Shown: positions 13,141 through 14,196 of the stretch, piece by piece
Layout of the letters: each line of letters begins with the position of its first letter
Numbering within the stretch: the first letter of the stretch is position 1
From: JBBRZF01 sp038236965
GTDB lineage: Bacteria; Acidobacteriota; Terriglobia; Terriglobales; Acidobacteriaceae
Reading direction: 5' to 3'
NCBI GenBank assembly: GCA_038236965.1
Contig: JBBRZF010000079.1
Location: 1 to 14,196, forward strand
DNA length: 14,196 nucleotides
The notes under the pieces: generated by a model
Database searches by the model: none
The model's input: the letters and a program-made list of their open reading frames with translations, nothing else
What the model was told of the DNA's origin: nothing
Translations under genes and position numbers: made by a program

Positions 13141-14196
13141 TCAATTAGACTTCTTTCCAGAGGCCTGCTGGAACTGTCCATCGCCTGTGACCTTTACGAT
13201 CATCAATACTTTGTCGTCGATGTGCGGTCCGCCTTTAGCGAATTCGTTCACATCGGCCAGCACGGCTTCCACGATCTGCGCCGCCGATTTGTGCCTGTGT
13301 TTTGCCACCGACGCTGCCAGCCCTTCCGTCTCAAACTCGTCTTCGTTCACGTTGCAGGCTTCCGAGATGCCGTCCGTGCAGCAGACAAGGATGTCGCCCT
13401 TGTTCAATTGCACCGAACCGCGCTCGTACACGCTATCCGGGAACATGCCCACCACCGTACCGCCTTTATCCAGTTTAACGAAATCGCCAGTATCGCCGCT
13501 CACCACGATCGGCGGACAATGACCGCCGTTGATGTAGTGCAGTCCATTCCTTCGCGTATCCACCAATCCCAGGAAACAGCTCAGATATTTCTGCCGCTTG
13601 GTGTCGTTGTGGATCATCTCGTTCAGCGACAGCATCAGCACTTCCAGCGAATGCAGATGCATTACCAGCGCTCGCAGTGTCGCCTGCAGATTGCTCATCA
13701 CCAGCGCCGAGGCCACGCCCTTGCCCTCCACGTCCGTCACCACCAGCAGCAGCGTCTGCGGCCCCAGGCTCAGGAAGTCGTAATAGTCTCCGCCGCATTC
13801 GGCACAGGGCTCGTTGGTTACAGCGATGTCGAATCCCGGAACCACCGGAGGCTTCTCCGGCAGCAGGCTCTGCTGGATGTTGCGCGCCACTGCCAGGTCG
13901 CGTTCCATGCGCTGCTTGTCCAGCACATCCCGGTGTAGCCGCGCGTTCTCCAGCGCCATGGCCATGTGTCCGCTCAACTTCAGCAGGAAGTCTTCATCGT
14001 CGTTCGTGAAATGGCCGTTCGGAACCTGGTTCAGCAATTGGATGACGCCAACGATCTCGTTGGTCTTGTGACGTATGGGGATGCAAAGCAGCGACTTCGT
14101 TCGATAACCGAATTTCTGGTCGAAGCTGCGGTCAAAAAAATCAAGCGTGTAGGCATCCGCAACGTTGATGATCTCGCCCGATTCCACCACGTGTCC
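13141..14196 (-). CDS. GAF-SpoIIE (PP2C-type) serine phosphatase, N-terminus outside window
   Basis: The frame is open to the right edge, so the start lies beyond it; 351 residues are visible. Residues ~1-82 are the second half of a GAF domain (ESGEIINVADAY, GYRTKSLLCIPI, EIVGVIQLLNQ). A signalling helix follows (LENARLHRDVLDKQRMERDL, about 82-105), then AVARNIQQSLLP and the SpoIIE/PP2C phosphatase domain. Its metal-binding acidic motifs are all present: GGDYYDF (from ~135), VTDVEGKGVASALVMSNL, NGGHCPPIV, CCTDGISEA and DDKVLMIVKV. The family dephosphorylates anti-anti-sigma-type proteins (RsbU-like) in response to signals sensed by the GAF domain. No anti-sigma partner is visible in the window. 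The next gene is the two-helix membrane protein. Confidence 0.93.
   Translation of the reverse strand, partial: GHVVESGEIINVADAYTLDFFDRSFDQKFGYRTKSLLCIPIRHKTNEIVGVIQLLNQVPNGHFTNDDEDFLLKLSGHMAMALENARLHRDVLDKQRMERDLAVARNIQQSLLPEKPPVVPGFDIAVTNEPCAECGGDYYDFLSLGPQTLLLVVTDVEGKGVASALVMSNLQATLRALVMHLHSLEVLMLSLNEMIHNDTKRQKYLSCFLGLVDTRRNGLHYINGGHCPPIVVSGDTGDFVKLDKGGTVVGMFPDSVYERGSVQLNKGDILVCCTDGISEACNVNEDEFETEGLAASVAKHRHKSAAQIVEAVLADVNEFAKGGPHIDDKVLMIVKVTGDGQFQQASGKKSN

Overview
This GC-rich window looks like a chromosomal segment from an Acidobacteriota bacterium, probably of the Koribacter/Terriglobales type. That placement is inference. It rests on the TonB receptor with an N-terminal carboxypeptidase-regulatory-like domain, the mix of families (GTP-dependent PEPCK, Rsm22-like methyltransferase, GAF-SpoIIE phosphatase) and short GACGTC-type and GAAAC-type intergenic repeats. 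I see no transposase, integrase, phage gene, tRNA, rRNA or CRISPR array. It reads as ordinary core and metabolic chromosome with some interesting regulatory DNA.

Layout. (1) 3-2153 (+): the 3' part of a TonB-dependent outer-membrane receptor. (2) 2154-2293: a convergent intergenic region with a hairpin terminator flanked by inverted arrays of a GACGTCGG-like repeat. (3) 6861 down to 2294 (-): a tight five-gene operon in the order 5S carboxyltransferase, 12S carboxyltransferase, membrane-anchored small subunit, 1.3S biotin carrier, methylmalonyl-CoA epimerase. This is the gene set of a Propionibacterium-type methylmalonyl-CoA:pyruvate transcarboxylase. No biotin carboxylase and no sodium-pumping beta subunit lies in the window. 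(4) 6862-7090: the operon's leader and upstream region, with three copies of an 18-bp dyad (GTCAC-N8-GTGAC type), one of them filling the spacer of the best promoter candidate. (5) 7648-7148 (-): a cyclic-nucleotide-binding-domain protein with no DNA-binding domain and a four-cysteine tail. Its upstream region holds a perfect TGTGA-N6-TCACA palindrome. (6) 7775-9216 (+): an Rsm22-like methyltransferase with four candidate Fe-S cysteines, then an HU-family protein ending at a 19-bp-stem terminator. (7) 10353-9325 (-): a PgeF/YfiH-family (laccase-domain) protein. (8) 10484-12746 (+): an unrecognised 118-aa protein, then GTP-dependent PEP carboxykinase. (9) 14196-12858 (-): the C-terminal part of a GAF-SpoIIE phosphatase and a small two-helix membrane protein.

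How the parts may work together. The transcarboxylase moves a carboxyl group between methylmalonyl-CoA and pyruvate, giving propionyl-CoA and oxaloacetate or the reverse. The epimerase connects it to the B12-dependent mutase and succinyl-CoA, and PEPCK about 4 kb away connects oxaloacetate to PEP. The window therefore encodes much of a propionate/C4-C3 interconversion module. The least ordinary points are the membrane anchor on the transcarboxylase small subunit, the three matching dyads upstream of the operon, and the HTH-less cNMP-domain protein with a Cys tail.
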